From the NCBI GenBank assembly GCA_029940245.1, contig JAOZRF010000059.1, forward strand, positions 1 through 10,827: DNA of 10,827 nt, written 5' to 3'. Made by a program: the position numbers and the translations under genes. Positions 1-6,637 of this stretch are shown piece after piece. The stretch comes from Desulfobacula sp. Its GTDB lineage: Bacteria > Desulfobacterota > Desulfobacteria > Desulfobacterales > Desulfobacteraceae. Positions within the stretch are counted from its first letter, which is position 1, and the number at the start of each line of letters is the position of its first letter. The notes under the pieces are model-generated. The model made no database searches, was not told the DNA's origin, and was given only the letters and a program-made list of their open reading frames with translations.

Positions 1-113
1 ACCCGATTCCCTTTCATTCACAGGGAAATCTGGGAAGCCGGGATCGGCCGTGAAAAACAGGATAGTCAAGGGAGACCCGTGGTTCAGGATGAAAATTGCA
101 CCGGGCTATAGTG

Positions 114-686
114 CTATCTTTGAATATCAGGTTTGTAAATAAATTTTTTATTCATTTTATAGGTCCAGGGCAGCCCTTCAAGTTTCCATCCCCCGGCCCA
201 TCTTTTCCCATTATAGATGCTGTCCATATTTTTATTTTTTCCGCCCTCAAATCCACCCATCATATTAAATACCTTGTTTTCGGCAAATCCTGCCTTGACA
301 GCTTTATTACAGGCTGTACTGCTTCGGCCGCCGCTACGGCAAAAAATAATCAGCGTATCTGTTTCGGGATTGAAGCAGGTTAAAAGATCCTGGGCAAAAT
401 TGGGATTGGTGAGTACTCCATATCCTTTTTTACCGGCTTTTGTCGATAAAAACTTTACGGGGATGTTATAGGAATTTTTTGGATGGCCAACAAACTGAAA
501 TTCTGCCTGGGTTCGGCAATCCACCAGAAATGTATGGTCTGGATTTTTTTGAACCATCTTATATGCCTCAGCCGGTGTGATATTGCCTCCCAGATGATCT
601 TGTTCAGATTCATAAATGTATCCCCCGGCATAGGCCAGTGAGGTCAAAAGAAAAATAATAGCAATACTTAAAATACTTTTTTTCAT
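114..686 (-). CDS. Exported single-domain rhodanese-like protein
   Basis: The 190-residue product starts with a typical Sec signal peptide (Lys-Lys at residues 2-3, a hydrophobic core at about 4-18, and a likely cleavage after Ala-Tyr-Ala, near residue 20), so it should act in the periplasm or outside the cell. The mature part is one rhodanese domain. It has the N-terminal Asp56-Cys-Arg58 element and an active-site loop CRSGGR at 116-121, with Cys116 as the residue that would carry a persulfide. Rhodanese domains move sulfane sulfur between donors and thiols; the actual donor and acceptor are not visible here. The C-terminal 40 residues are rich in Trp, Gly and Lys and resemble the tail of other exported rhodaneses. 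The ATG at 686 has a strong ribosome-binding site (AAAGGAGG) about 6-7 nt upstream. The gene stands alone and is divergent from the ilvE remnant. Family assignment is firm; the physiological role is not. Confidence 0.9.
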   Translation of the reverse strand: MKKSILSIAIIFLLTSLAYAGGYIYESEQDHLGGNITPAEAYKMVQKNPDHTFLVDCRTQAEFQFVGHPKNSYNIPVKFLSTKAGKKGYGVLTNPNFAQDLLTCFNPETDTLIIFCRSGGRSSTACNKAVKAGFAENKVFNMMGGFEGGKNKNMDSIYNGKRWAGGWKLEGLPWTYKMNKKFIYKPDIQR

Positions 687-807
687 ACCTTACCTCCTTT
701 GTTCAATTGGAATTGCAATTTTTATTGTTTCCATAATATCATTTCCTGAGTATATCATATCTCAAAATATGACAATGGTAATTCAAAAAAAAAGAAGGGA
801 AATAAAT

Positions 808-888
808 ATGTCTGACAATAGAAAAATTTGGCGTAATGGCAAGCTTATTCCCTGGGATCAGGCAAATGTGCACATTTTATCCCAATAG
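808..888 (+). pseudogene. ilvE: 5' remnant of a branched-chain aminotransferase (ilvE) gene
   Basis: A short reading frame opens at the ATG at 808, preceded by an AAGGGA ribosome-binding site, and codes for 26 residues ending at the UAG at 886-888. Residues 7-25 (IWRNGKLIPWDQANVHILS) match the usual N-terminus of class IV branched-chain aminotransferases, where the family continues with His-Ser-Leu-His-Tyr-Gly. Here the similarity stops at the last Ser/Gln. The remaining roughly 270 residues, including the PLP lysine, are absent. The next codon after the stop begins an unrelated amidohydrolase in the same frame, so the remnant marks the left edge of a deletion joining two formerly separate genes. 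The ribosome-binding site is intact, so the peptide could still be made. The identification is from memory of the family N-terminus. Confidence 0.75.
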
Positions 889-1572
889 ATGCCACCCAGT
901 CCGAACATGATCAAAAAGGTAAATGATTCGTTTTATGAGATGGTTGGAAAATCGGATATTCTGTTTACGGCAGGCACACTTCATCCGGAGTATGCGGAAA
1001 ACAAAAAAGCGCTTGTTACGTTCGGATCAAGAAATATAAAGGGAATCAAGTTGTGCTCCTTTTCCCAGCAGTTTGCTTTAGATGACCCCAGGACTTTTGA
1101 TCTTTTTGATTTAATCGCAGAATTCAATAAAATCCAAAATTCCGGATTCTTTGTGATTCTGGATACCCTTTACGGGGCCGATAAATTTTTTGGAAGCCTT
1201 CATGAACATAATACAACACCGGTTCTTTTAGCTGAGTTGATCAAAAATTTCCCCAAAATTAATTTTATTGCGGCACATATAGGGGGATTGGCAGCGCCTT
1301 TTAAGGAAATCAGCACAAATTTTACTCCCATGGACAATCTTTTTTTTGATACCTCAAATGCGGCCCACGTGCTGGAGGAAAAAGAGTTTATTTATCTTTT
1401 AAAAGTGCATGGGCCTGAGCATATTATTTTTGGAACGGACTGGCCATGGTTTACACATTCCCCGGAGATAGCGTTACAAAACCGGATACTTGAAAAAGCC
1501 GGATTTTCAAAAAAAGATAATGCATTGGTATTTTCAAAAAACATGTCCCTGCTAATGAAAATTAGCCGTTAA
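889..1572 (+). pseudogene. N-terminally truncated amidohydrolase (amidohydrolase_2 / TIM-barrel metal hydrolase family)
   Basis: The open frame codes for 227 residues resembling the central and C-terminal parts of amidohydrolase_2-type proteins. Visible family landmarks are Thr-Leu-His-Pro-Glu-Tyr (30-35), a Gly-Ile-Lys-Leu strand (52-55), a late barrel His in His-Ile-Gly-Gly (130-133) and the metal-ligand Asp in Gly-Thr-Asp-Trp-Pro-Trp (182-187). Complete members are about 290-310 residues and begin with a strand carrying a His-x-His metal motif. That part, about 70-90 residues, is missing, so the metal centre cannot be complete. The ATG at 889 follows directly on the UAG ending the ilvE remnant and has no ribosome-binding site of its own. 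I read this as the 3' remnant of a gene fused by deletion to the 5' end of ilvE. The alternatives are stop-codon readthrough giving a chimeric protein, or an assembly join. Confidence 0.75.
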
Positions 1573-1603
1573 ATACTTGAGGATGATAAAATGAATAAGT
1601 CAG

Positions 1604-1822
1604 ATGATTTCGGTCATGACCCAACAGTTCAAAGAACTGCGTACCCGGGGCTGGTGGACAATTGAGCCCTTACTTGTGGCCGATGTTGTGGAAAAACACG
1701 GAAAGCTTGTGGTGGGTGAAAAAGGGGAGTTGATAATTGAATTTGAAGGTGAAACACAGATTTTAGCACTATCCCTGGATCTGATCGAACATTTTAACGA
1801 TCAGATTTTTATTGCCCCATAA
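1604..1822 (+). CDS. Small unrecognised protein, reading frame possibly disrupted
   Basis: This frame codes for up to 72 residues (68 if started at the in-frame ATG at 1616). The sequence alternates hydrophobic and charged positions, as in a small alpha/beta or beta-rich fold, with a Trp-Trp pair near residue 17. I do not recognise the family. Neither in-frame ATG has a ribosome-binding site. The only well-placed one (GAGG at 1579-1582) serves an ATG at 1591 in another frame, which reads 24 residues and stops at 1663-1665. A stop codon (TGA at 1592-1594) blocks the 1604 frame just upstream. A one-base indel between about 1591 and 1650 would join the two frames, so this may be a frameshifted gene. 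It ends 3 nt from the stop of the convergent cupin gene. Confidence 0.4.
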   Translation: MISVMTQQFKELRTRGWWTIEPLLVADVVEKHGKLVVGEKGELIIEFEGETQILALSLDLIEHFNDQIFIAP

Positions 1823-1825
1823 ACC

Positions 1826-2170
1826 CTATTTATCCCAGGGGGAGGCAACCACCAGAATAACACAAGGGTCCGTGCCATTATTGAAAAGGCTGTGGGCAGA
1901 ACCCACGGGAATCCAGGTGGCATCGCCGGGATTGACCTGCTGTTCTTCATCATCAACGTGCATCACCCCGGTTCCGCTTAAAACAAAATAAATTTCTTCC
2001 ATGGGGTCAATATGGGAATCAAGTTCTTTGCCTGGCTCAAGTCTGGCAATTGCCAGAAAACCTATTTCTTCCAAAAATCTTTGATCAAGAATCATCTGGG
2101 CGATACCACCCCCATGGGCTCGGTAGGTGGTTTCAAGGACTTCTTTATCATTTACATTTCTAACAATCAC
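1826..2170 (-). CDS. Small single-domain cupin protein
   Basis: The 114-residue product is a one-domain cupin (double-stranded beta-helix). Cupin motif 1 runs from Gly47 to Gly66: His53, Glu59 and the Gly66 turn are present, but the second His of the usual His-x-His is replaced by Asp55. Motif 2 is complete (Gly82, Pro88, Gly90, His93, Asn97). Metal could still be bound by His53, Asp55 or Glu59, and His93. Such proteins include isomerases, dioxygenases and ligand sensors, so no reaction can be assigned. The start is a GTG at 2170, chosen because AGGAG lies 8 nt upstream and no ATG precedes the conserved region. It begins 20 nt after the nitroreductase stop, so the two are very likely co-transcribed, with the cupin last. 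Confidence 0.85.
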   Translation of the reverse strand: MIVRNVNDKEVLETTYRAHGGGIAQMILDQRFLEEIGFLAIARLEPGKELDSHIDPMEEIYFVLSGTGVMHVDDEEQQVNPGDATWIPVGSAHSLFNNGTDPCVILVVASPWDK

Positions 2171-2190
2171 TTGATTTTCTCCTGATTAAA

Positions 2191-2844
2191 TTATTCGTAC
2201 CAGGTCAGAATTTCCTTCAATGGTTCCCGATCTGTTCTAAAATCATTCTCCGGTGCAGTTTCATCTGCATATCCCAGACCTATGGCCAGCAGAACTTCTT
2301 TTTCTTCGGGAATATTTAAGACAGCCTTAATATCATCACCATATTCAGTGATAAGCCCGATGGGACAGGTCGAAAGGCCCTTTCCCTCGGCCGCAAGCAA
2401 GAGATAGGATACGGACAAACCCACATCCAGATATCGTAATTTCGGAAAAAGTTTATCCATTAGGACAATAATGGCCACAGGTGCACCATAAAAGGAACAA
2501 CTCCCCTGTTCAATGAACTGGTTAAAGGGGATATCCAATTTTGAAATCTGAGGTTCCATGACTTTTAATGCACCACGGCTTCGATTTGATATTTTTTCCG
2601 GCAAAGGGGCTTTTGTTCCTGGCCCGCAGGAAACGTGTTTCATCGCGTGAACCTTTTTCAGGCGGCGGATCAGCCGGTCTTTTTCTTCCCCATAGGTCAC
2701 AACATATTCCCAGGGCTGCAGGTTAATGGCGGAAGGGGCCGCGCCCGCACACCTGATCACATCTTCAATATCAGCCCGGGATACGATTTTATCAAGGTAA
2801 TTTCTGACACTTTTCCTTTGCTTCATTATATTTTGTACATCCAT
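2191..2844 (-). CDS. Nitroreductase-family flavoprotein
   Basis: A 217-residue member of the FMN-dependent nitroreductase superfamily. The N-terminal FMN phosphate/ring contact motif Arg-Lys-Ser-Val-Arg-Asn-Tyr is at 10-16, followed by Ala-Pro-Ser-Ala-Ile-Asn-Leu-Gln-Pro-Trp-Glu at 36-46. A late Gly-Leu-Ser-Thr-Cys-Pro-Ile-Gly segment and a dimer-type Gly-Leu-Gly-Tyr strand complete the family pattern. Members transfer electrons from NAD(P)H or partner proteins to nitro groups, quinones, flavins or enone-type substrates; the substrate here is unknown. The frame is open to a GTG at 2850, but I prefer the ATG at 2844 because AGGGG then sits 5 nt upstream, whereas the GTG would abut it. It lies downstream of the 118-residue gene and directly upstream of the cupin. 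Its position after the benzoyl-CoA module suggests, but does not show, a role in aromatic or cyclic acyl-CoA metabolism. Confidence 0.85.
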   Translation of the reverse strand: MDVQNIMKQRKSVRNYLDKIVSRADIEDVIRCAGAAPSAINLQPWEYVVTYGEEKDRLIRRLKKVHAMKHVSCGPGTKAPLPEKISNRSRGALKVMEPQISKLDIPFNQFIEQGSCSFYGAPVAIIVLMDKLFPKLRYLDVGLSVSYLLLAAEGKGLSTCPIGLITEYGDDIKAVLNIPEEKEVLLAIGLGYADETAPENDFRTDREPLKEILTWYE

Positions 2845-2924
2845 GTTCACCCCTTTTGATCAATTAGATAATGTCTGACCAAAAACCTCGTGTTTTCGTT
2901 CAAACACTAGAAAATTGTCATTTG

Positions 2925-3281
2925 TCAAGTAAGTTTTTTACGGGGCATTACCTCGATCCAGGCCTCTTCCTGAAATGCCTCGGCCAGGTTTTTTGAAAGT
3001 GATTTTATTTGTTCTAAATTTTCAGTTTCCACAACCAGGTCAACATCATCCAGAACCTTAAGTTTGCCAAATTGTGCAAAAATCTCAATGGCCTTGTATA
3101 CATCAGCCGTAAACCAGCCATTCATTCGTTTCAGCAGTTCATCGCCTTTTAACGGGCCTTCTATGGTAAGATCCACCTGGCGGTTCTTTGCTTCCCAGCC
3201 GATCACAGCCTGTGTTTTTATCACGGGCCGAACAGGGTCATGCATGGCCGCACACTTAAACCAGAGCATTGCTCTTTCCAT
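2925..3281 (-). CDS. Conserved-looking unknown protein, 118 residues, downstream of bamA
   Basis: I do not recognise this protein. It is a soluble, mixed-charge sequence with no signal peptide or membrane segment. The first half has short strand-like stretches around a Cys10-Ala-Ala-Met-His14 element. The second half reads as helix (about 60-72), strand (75-85), helix (87-103) and strand (107-112), a pattern compatible with a small alpha/beta (ferredoxin-like) fold. The ATG at 3281 has GGGGTGA about 6 nt upstream. A large hairpin (3301-3343) ends only 6-7 nt before that ribosome-binding site, so expression may be separated from, or tuned relative to, the bam genes upstream. The nitroreductase begins 80 nt downstream. 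The clean start, ribosome-binding site and absence of frame damage argue for a real gene. Confidence 0.75.
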   Translation of the reverse strand: MERAMLWFKCAAMHDPVRPVIKTQAVIGWEAKNRQVDLTIEGPLKGDELLKRMNGWFTADVYKAIEIFAQFGKLKVLDDVDLVVETENLEQIKSLSKNLAEAFQEEAWIEVMPRKKLT

Positions 3282-3300
3282 ATTCTATCACCCCAAAATA

Positions 3301-3343
3301 AATTTATGGTTCAAAGTCTTAAACAGACCTTGAACCATAAATT
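3301..3343 (-). terminator. Strong hairpin between bamA and the 118-residue gene; likely terminator or attenuator
   Basis: On the minus strand the transcript leaving bamA meets a 43-nt inverted repeat. The outer arms of 14 bp (AATTTATGGTTCAA and its complement) are perfect, then one mismatch, an inner 4-bp stem (GTCT/AGAC) and a 5-nt loop. The hairpin is followed at 3300-3295 by UAUUUU, a modest U-tract, and then immediately by the ribosome-binding site of the next gene. With a one-base bulge the pairing extends further into the flanking A/T-rich DNA. The stem is long but AT-rich. It could end most bam transcripts, act as an mRNA stabiliser or processing site, or also work for the opposite strand. 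Confidence 0.6.
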
Positions 3344-3357
3344 ATTTTAACTTGTTT

Positions 3358-3402
3358 ATCAATTATTTCCGATCTTATATCAAATTTAATTTCCGATCTT
3401 AT
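3358..3402. repeat. Imperfect tandem duplication overlapping the bamA stop codon
   Basis: Two adjacent units of 21 and 24 bp share ATCAA at one end and the 14-mer ATTTCCGATCTTAT (3365-3378 and 3389-3402) at the other. The right-hand copy contains the bamA stop codon (3399-3401); the left-hand copy lies in the 3' untranslated part. It appears to be a local duplication of the end of bamA followed by small changes. No function is evident, though it places a second GATCGGAAAT sequence between the stop codon and the hairpin. Confidence 0.6.
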
Positions 3403-4535
3403 TCTTGGGGTTTGCCCAGTACGTCAGCAAACATTTCATCACTCCATAGCTGGGAATCAGCAATGTTCTGGCGGAATTTGATGAAATCGATTGTATCCTG
3501 GCCCGTGATTTTCTTGGTATTAAATGCACCAAATCCAAGAAATGCTTCCCCGGACATATTGGCTGCAAGCCAATGTCTGTGATCATTTTTCATTGTATCC
3601 CAGAAAAATTTCTTTTTCTGACGGATACCGTCAATGGATTTAATCAGGCAGCCCGGGAACAGGTTGGCAAATTTCCAGATAAGATTGTTGACTTCTTTGT
3701 CAAGAAGTTCAAAATCAGCATTGGCCTGATGTTGTTTAATAAGCGCCCGGCCATCCTTGAAGTCCTGTCCTGATTTATATTCGCCATAAACAATCTCGCC
3801 GTCTTCAATATATTTATCCGTGATAATGGTTGGGTTTCTGACCCATTCACCATCAATTTTTAGAACAGGAACAACCTTGGATAGCATCCCTTTGGCTTTC
3901 ATTTTATAGGCTGACCACATCTCGCAGGATATGCAGTTATACATTGCATCTTCTGCACTTAAGTACCAGGGAAGGAAATCTGAAGAACCACCGGCAGGTG
4001 CTGAACCATGTCTTGGTCCTGCCTGGCCGAAAATAGCAAGATCAGAAGATATGGCAAGGTCACAGGCAAGTCCTATTTCCTGGCCACCGGCAACTCTCAT
4101 GCCGTTAACGCGGGAGATAACCGGTTTTTTGCAGGCAAGAATTGAATCTACCATGTGGTTGAACAATTCCATGTATTGACCATATTCATCACATCTTTTT
4201 GAATAGAATTCAGAATATTCTTTTGTGTTTCCACCCGTGCAGAATGCATAGGGACCGGTGCCCGTAAAAACTACGGCAACAACACTTCTATCAAGAGAAG
4301 CATTTTCAAATCCGGCAATAACACCCTTTACCATGTCTGTGGTATAAGAGTTAAACTGTTTTGGGTTATTTAAAGTAATCCATGAAACAAACAGTCCTTC
4401 AGTAACATTCCCTTTTGGATCTGTTAAGGGTCTTTTCTCGTACACGACACATGGGGCTTCTGTTCCCCAATAAGCGTTTCTGTGCAAAGAATGATCTTTG
4501 GGTTTGTTTTCTCTTGGCATCCACTCAAGACTCAT
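3399..4535 (-). CDS. bamA: 6-oxocyclohex-1-ene-1-carbonyl-CoA hydrolase (BamA)
   Basis: The 378-residue product matches BamA in length and sequence style. BamA is the crotonase-fold enzyme that adds water and hydrolytically opens the ring of 6-oxocyclohex-1-ene-1-carbonyl-CoA, giving 3-hydroxypimeloyl-CoA, the step committing benzoyl-CoA to beta-oxidation. Crotonase features are visible: an oxyanion-hole region Ala-Phe-Cys-Thr-Gly-Gly-Asn (97-103), a second Gly-Gly-Gln-Glu-Ile-Gly helix start (150-155), and the Gly/Ala-rich segment His-Gly-Ser-Ala-Pro-Ala-Gly-Gly (176-183). The N-terminal 50 residues and the roughly 100-residue C-terminal extension are longer than in ordinary enoyl-CoA hydratases and typical of BamA. 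The ATG at 4535 has AAAGGAGA about 8 nt upstream. It follows the SDR gene by 48 nt. bamA is widely used as a marker of anaerobic aromatic degradation. The sequence shows no damage. Confidence 0.95.
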   Translation of the reverse strand: MSLEWMPRENKPKDHSLHRNAYWGTEAPCVVYEKRPLTDPKGNVTEGLFVSWITLNNPKQFNSYTTDMVKGVIAGFENASLDRSVVAVVFTGTGPYAFCTGGNTKEYSEFYSKRCDEYGQYMELFNHMVDSILACKKPVISRVNGMRVAGGQEIGLACDLAISSDLAIFGQAGPRHGSAPAGGSSDFLPWYLSAEDAMYNCISCEMWSAYKMKAKGMLSKVVPVLKIDGEWVRNPTIITDKYIEDGEIVYGEYKSGQDFKDGRALIKQHQANADFELLDKEVNNLIWKFANLFPGCLIKSIDGIRQKKKFFWDTMKNDHRHWLAANMSGEAFLGFGAFNTKKITGQDTIDFIKFRQNIADSQLWSDEMFADVLGKPQE

Positions 4536-4583
4536 TTAAAATCTCCTTTAATATTTATCTATTAATGTTTCTCGTTTACTATT

Positions 4584-5333
4584 TTACCCAATATAGCCGC
4601 CATCCACACCAAGCACCTGGCCTGTGATATAACTTGCATCATCAGAAGCAAGGAATACAAATGCAGGAGCAATTTCTTCAGGTTCTGCAAATCTGCCCAG
4701 CTGAATTCTGCCCTCATAGATTTTTTTCAGTTTTTCATCAGACTGAAGCTTGCCCGTCATTTCAGTCTTTGTAATTCCGGGACAAATTACGTTTACATTG
4801 ATTCCATATCTGCCAAGCTCACGAGAGGCTGATTTTGTAAATCCAATGATACCCGCCTTTGCTGAAGCATAATTGATCTGGCCGATGGTACCGAAAATAC
4901 CAGCCGTTGAAATCACGTTAATGATTTTGCCGTATTTTTTTTCCTTCATGTGGCGACCTGCGGCCTGTGTGGTATTAAAGGCTGCTTTCAGGTGGATATT
5001 AATAATGGAATCCCAGTCTTCTTCCTTCATCTTCAGCAGCATGGAGGGTTTGGAAACCCCGGCATTGTTGACGACAATATCTACACCCCCCAGTTGTTTC
5101 ACACATTCTTCCACCATATTCTGCGCGCTGTTATAATTTGCGACATCCGCAGCCACTGCAACACCTCTGCGCCCCAGTTTTTCAATTTCAGCAACAGTTT
5201 CCCTTGCAGCAGCATCGTTGGAATGATAATTGACCAGGATATCTGCCCCTTCCTTTGCATACATAAGGGCAATGGCTCTTCCAATCCCTCTGCTGCCACC
5301 GGTGACAATGGCTTTTTTCCCTTCAAGTTTCAT
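4584..5333 (-). CDS. SDR-family dehydrogenase (FabG-like), probable 3-hydroxyacyl-CoA dehydrogenase of the bam pathway
   Basis: A complete classical short-chain dehydrogenase/reductase of 249 residues. The cofactor motif Thr-Gly-Gly-Ser-Arg-Gly-Ile-Gly is at 11-18, Asp63 is in the adenine pocket region, Asn-Asn-Ala-Gly at 89-92, and the catalytic set is Ser142, Tyr155 and Lys159. It resembles 3-oxoacyl-ACP reductases. Placed between had and bamA, with gaps of only 19 and 48 nt, it is probably not for fatty-acid synthesis. The natural candidate substrate is 3-hydroxypimeloyl-CoA, the product of BamA, oxidised to 3-oxopimeloyl-CoA. That substrate is inference from context; an alternative is a second alcohol oxidation on a ring intermediate. 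The start ATG at 5333 has AAGGAAAG about 7 nt upstream, weaker than those of its neighbours. Confidence 0.85.
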   Translation of the reverse strand: MKLEGKKAIVTGGSRGIGRAIALMYAKEGADILVNYHSNDAAARETVAEIEKLGRRGVAVAADVANYNSAQNMVEECVKQLGGVDIVVNNAGVSKPSMLLKMKEEDWDSIINIHLKAAFNTTQAAGRHMKEKKYGKIINVISTAGIFGTIGQINYASAKAGIIGFTKSASRELGRYGINVNVICPGITKTEMTGKLQSDEKLKKIYEGRIQLGRFAEPEEIAPAFVFLASDDASYITGQVLGVDGGYIG

Positions 5334-5352
5334 TTTTTTCTTTCCTTGTTAT

Positions 5353-6465
5353 TTAAAAATCAGGTACCAGTACGATTCTCCGATCTGGTGACTGTTTATG
5401 GGCTTCGTCAAAACTTTCAACAATCGTACTCATGGGTCTTGTTTGAACAAATTCTTCAAAATTGATTCTGCCACTGGTGATCATGCTTAATACCGATGGA
5501 TAGTATTCCGGCAGGCATCCCCAGGTACCGATCAATTCCGCATCAAATGCCATAAGTCTTGAAATGGAGTATTCCACTTTGTGGGGGCCGAACCCGACCA
5601 CCACCATTTTCCCGGTAAAGCTTAAAAGCGCAAGGCCCAGTTCCTGTCCGGGTTTACTGCCGGAAACCTCAAAAATTTTCCAACCGGTTGATGGCAGGCC
5701 ATTCTCTTTTCTGATGGCTTTGATTTCCCCGGAAATTTCTTTCGCGGTCTTGCCCATGGAATTGACAACAAAATCAGCACCGTTTCCCAGCATGGTGTCC
5801 AGACGTTCCTGGTTGATATCAATGGCAACAACTGTGGCTGCTCCCAGAGCTTTAAGGATTTGGACCATGTACTGACCCACCCCGCCCACACCAATGACGA
5901 TGGTATTATCCCCCACTTGAATATTCGCACGTTTGGTTGCCTGAAAGGGGGTGGTGGCCGCATCTGCGACAACGGCAAGCTTTTCAAGAGGGATTTTGCC
6001 CCGGTTTTTCACTTCACAAAGATCAATAGCCGGCACCGGGATATGGCTTGCGAACCCCCCGTAAATCCCCATGCTGTTTCCGGGCATTTTCTGGGACAGA
6101 CACCTGTTTCCCCTGCCGGTTTTACAAAGGTCACATTTCCGGCAGGGCATAACTGCCGGAATGATCACTTCTTTTCCATTCCATATGGCTGCATCATTTG
6201 CCGTTGCCACGACAACACCGGAAATTTCATGGCCAAGAGTTAAAGGGGGCTTGTTCACGGTGGGGACACCATAATAAAAATAGCCCAAATCTGTGTGGCA
6301 GACACCGCAACCAGCCACTTCAACCAACACCTCTCCAGGTTTAAGCTCAGGAACATCGATCTGTGTTTTTTTCAGTTGACCCGGAGTTACCTCCCCTGTT
6401 TCCCTGTCCTTTTTAAACGGACGGACCATCTGCCAAGTCTGAATTTTATCAGGTACACTCATCAT
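5353..6465 (-). CDS. had: 6-hydroxycyclohex-1-ene-1-carbonyl-CoA dehydrogenase (Had/BamQ-type zinc alcohol dehydrogenase)
   Basis: A 370-residue zinc-containing medium-chain dehydrogenase that oxidises 6-hydroxycyclohex-1-ene-1-carbonyl-CoA to the 6-oxo compound with NAD, supplying the substrate of BamA. Catalytic-zinc ligands are in Gly-Cys53-Gly-Val-Cys-His-Thr-Asp and Gly-His79-Glu80. The structural zinc site is the four-cysteine pattern Cys108-x2-Cys111-x2-Cys114-x7-Cys122. The Rossmann motif Gly-Val-Gly-Gly-Val-Gly is at 192-197, with Asp216 ending the second strand, as expected for NAD. The N-terminal Val-Arg-Pro-Phe-Lys-Lys-Asp segment and linkage to bamA separate it from generic alcohol dehydrogenases. 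Start: ATG at 6465 (a second ATG follows directly) with AAGGAG 6 nt upstream. It is the first gene of the module, about 145 nt downstream of a strong promoter. Confidence 0.87.
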   Translation of the reverse strand: MMSVPDKIQTWQMVRPFKKDRETGEVTPGQLKKTQIDVPELKPGEVLVEVAGCGVCHTDLGYFYYGVPTVNKPPLTLGHEISGVVVATANDAAIWNGKEVIIPAVMPCRKCDLCKTGRGNRCLSQKMPGNSMGIYGGFASHIPVPAIDLCEVKNRGKIPLEKLAVVADAATTPFQATKRANIQVGDNTIVIGVGGVGQYMVQILKALGAATVVAIDINQERLDTMLGNGADFVVNSMGKTAKEISGEIKAIRKENGLPSTGWKIFEVSGSKPGQELGLALLSFTGKMVVVGFGPHKVEYSISRLMAFDAELIGTWGCLPEYYPSVLSMITSGRINFEEFVQTRPMSTIVESFDEAHKQSPDRRIVLVPDF

Positions 6466-6593
6466 TTTTTTCTCCTTGTAATTATCTTATCATAAGAAGT
6501 GAGTCTTATAAATTTTATTTAATATTTCAAATAGTTATATTTAATCATACTTTCTTAATAATTCTCGCTTATATCGTGGCTATTCTCATGATT

Positions 6594-6637
6594 ATTACAG
6601 CTATTACTTAGATACCTTATAGATACATTACAGCTAT
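6594..6637 (-). promoter_or_regulatory. Pair of 11-bp direct repeats over the had promoter; candidate operator
   Basis: The 11-mer ATTACAGCTAT (plus strand) occurs exactly at 6594-6604 and 6627-6637, 33 bp apart, about three helical turns. The first-transcribed copy lies in the spacer between -35 and -10, and the other just downstream of the expected start of transcription. Between them TAGATAC is repeated at 6609-6615 and 6620-6626, 11 bp apart. Sites placed this way usually block RNA polymerase, so a repressor released by an aromatic acyl-CoA is a reasonable guess. No regulator gene is in the window. Confidence 0.5.

Noticed and set aside
1..142. Several frames are open at the left edge, including plus-strand frames ending at 111 and at 142.
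   Set aside because: The stretch is too short and none of the readings resembles a family I know. One may be the 3' end of a gene convergent with the rhodanese, but I cannot choose between them.
687..807. Possible divergent promoters between the rhodanese and the ilvE remnant, such as TTGTCA with TATACT on the minus strand.
   Set aside because: The best spacing is only 15 bp and the region is AT-rich throughout, so matches are not convincing.
2890..2907. Inverted repeat GTGTTT / AAACAC after the 118-residue gene, as a possible terminator.
   Set aside because: The stem is only 6 bp and AT-rich, and the T-rich run on the minus strand is offset by several bases. It is too weak to call, and the nitroreductase could equally be read through.
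4873..5465. Long open frames on the plus strand opposite the SDR and had genes.
   Set aside because: They are antisense shadows of well-conserved enzymes, with no ribosome-binding site or recognisable protein content.
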